Below are positions 12,488 through 12,852 of a stretch of DNA of 12,852 bases, in pieces; position 1 is the first letter of the stretch; each line of letters starts with the position of its first letter. A model generated the notes under the pieces. The model saw nothing but the letters and a program-made list of their open reading frames with translations. It was not told the origin of the DNA and ran no database searches. Location: positions 1 to 12,852 of the forward strand of contig CAADVJ010000048.1 in the NCBI GenBank assembly GCA_900752475.1, read 5' to 3'. Position numbers and translations under genes: made by a program. Origin of the DNA: an uncultured Collinsella sp. Its GTDB lineage: Bacteria > Actinomycetota > Coriobacteriia > Coriobacteriales > Coriobacteriaceae.

Positions 12488-12852
12488 TTACTTGCCGTTG
12501 ACGATGCGCTCGACGTCGGAGGCGATCATGAACTCCTCGTCCGTGGGGATGACGAAAATCTTGACCTTGGAATCCTTGGCAGACAGGCACCAAGCGCCGT
12601 CGCCACGCAGGGCGTTGCGGGCATGATCCATCTTGACGCCCATAAAGGCCAGACGGTCGGCCACGCCAGCGCGGACAGCCGGAGCGTGCTCGCCGATGCC
12701 GGCAGTAAAGACCAGGGTGTCCATACCGCACATAGAAGTAGCCATCTCGGCTGCCTTAGCGGCAATCTTGTAGACAAACATGTCGAAGGCGAGCTGAGCA
12801 TCGGGGTCACCAGCGGCGGGGAGCACCTCCGCGTTGCGGCCGACACGTGGGC
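12488..12852 (-). CDS. ackA: Second acetate kinase, C-terminal part (runs off the window)
   Basis: The visible 121 codons carry the acetate kinase C-terminus: GDPDAQLAFDMFVYKI, VFTAGIGEHAP, FMGVKMDHARN and IPTDEEFMIASDVERI. The frame is open to the edge, so the start lies beyond 12852. It aligns throughout with the end of the neighbouring ackA (shared blocks LAFDMF, FTAGIGE, VIPTDEE) but differs at many positions, so it is an old paralogue and not a recent copy. FTAGIGEH replaces the usual GIGEN. The N-terminal catalytic residues and acyl pocket are not visible. Which of the two is the main acetate kinase cannot be decided here. Confidence 0.92.
   Translation of the reverse strand, partial: PRVGRNAEVLPAAGDPDAQLAFDMFVYKIAAKAAEMATSMCGMDTLVFTAGIGEHAPAVRAGVADRLAFMGVKMDHARNALRGDGAWCLSAKDSKVKIFVIPTDEEFMIASDVERIVNGK

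Overview
The window is a GC-rich (roughly 60% by eye) bacterial chromosome segment with tightly packed housekeeping and fermentation genes. It suggests an anaerobic gut actinobacterium of the Coriobacteriia, most like Collinsella. This rests on codon style, the gene set (arginine deiminase, phosphotransacetylase, two acetate kinases) and impressions of protein similarity, not on a search. No tRNA, rRNA, CRISPR array, insertion sequence or phage gene is visible.

Left part (1-6791). The first 25 codons of arginine deiminase lie on the minus strand at the edge. A 550-base AT-rich gap separates it from a divergently transcribed polyphosphate kinase gene (ppk), which ends in a strong terminator. 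Next come a radical-independent 23S rRNA uracil-5-methyltransferase (RlmD/RumA type), a DJ-1/PfpI protein overlapping a Maf nucleotide pyrophosphatase (ATGA overlap), and a self-processing P1/DmpA (S58) hydrolase. All are on the plus strand.

Middle (6792-9382). A gene-free gap between convergent genes holds two large hairpin elements. Beyond it, on the minus strand, is a two-gene operon: UDP-galactopyranose mutase (glf) followed by a GT-A family 2 glycosyltransferase, probably making a galactofuranose-containing surface glycan.

Right part (9461-12852). A symmetric divergent promoter pair drives glf to the left and pta to the right. pta is followed by a third large hairpin element, then a 350-base gene-free stretch carrying three palindromes at an exact 62-base period. 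On the minus strand are a complete acetate kinase gene and, behind it, the 3' part of a second acetate kinase paralogue that runs off the window. Pta and AckA together convert acetyl-CoA to acetate and ATP.

The most unusual content is a family of three long inverted-repeat elements (6803-6931, 7025-7133, 10610-10736). Each has perfect arms of 21-31 bp whose sequence is different at every locus, around a centre of 67, 67 and 69 bases. Two centres share clear sequence and compensatory base changes; the third shares only the boundary motifs. Each element lies directly downstream of a gene and in the same sense as that gene (P1 hydrolase, glycosyltransferase, pta). I know of no described family with this design. 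The second standout is the 62-base-period palindrome array. Protein-level oddities are a PPK lacking one of the two conserved histidines and carrying a Pro/Glu-rich tail, and an acetate kinase with an altered acyl pocket.
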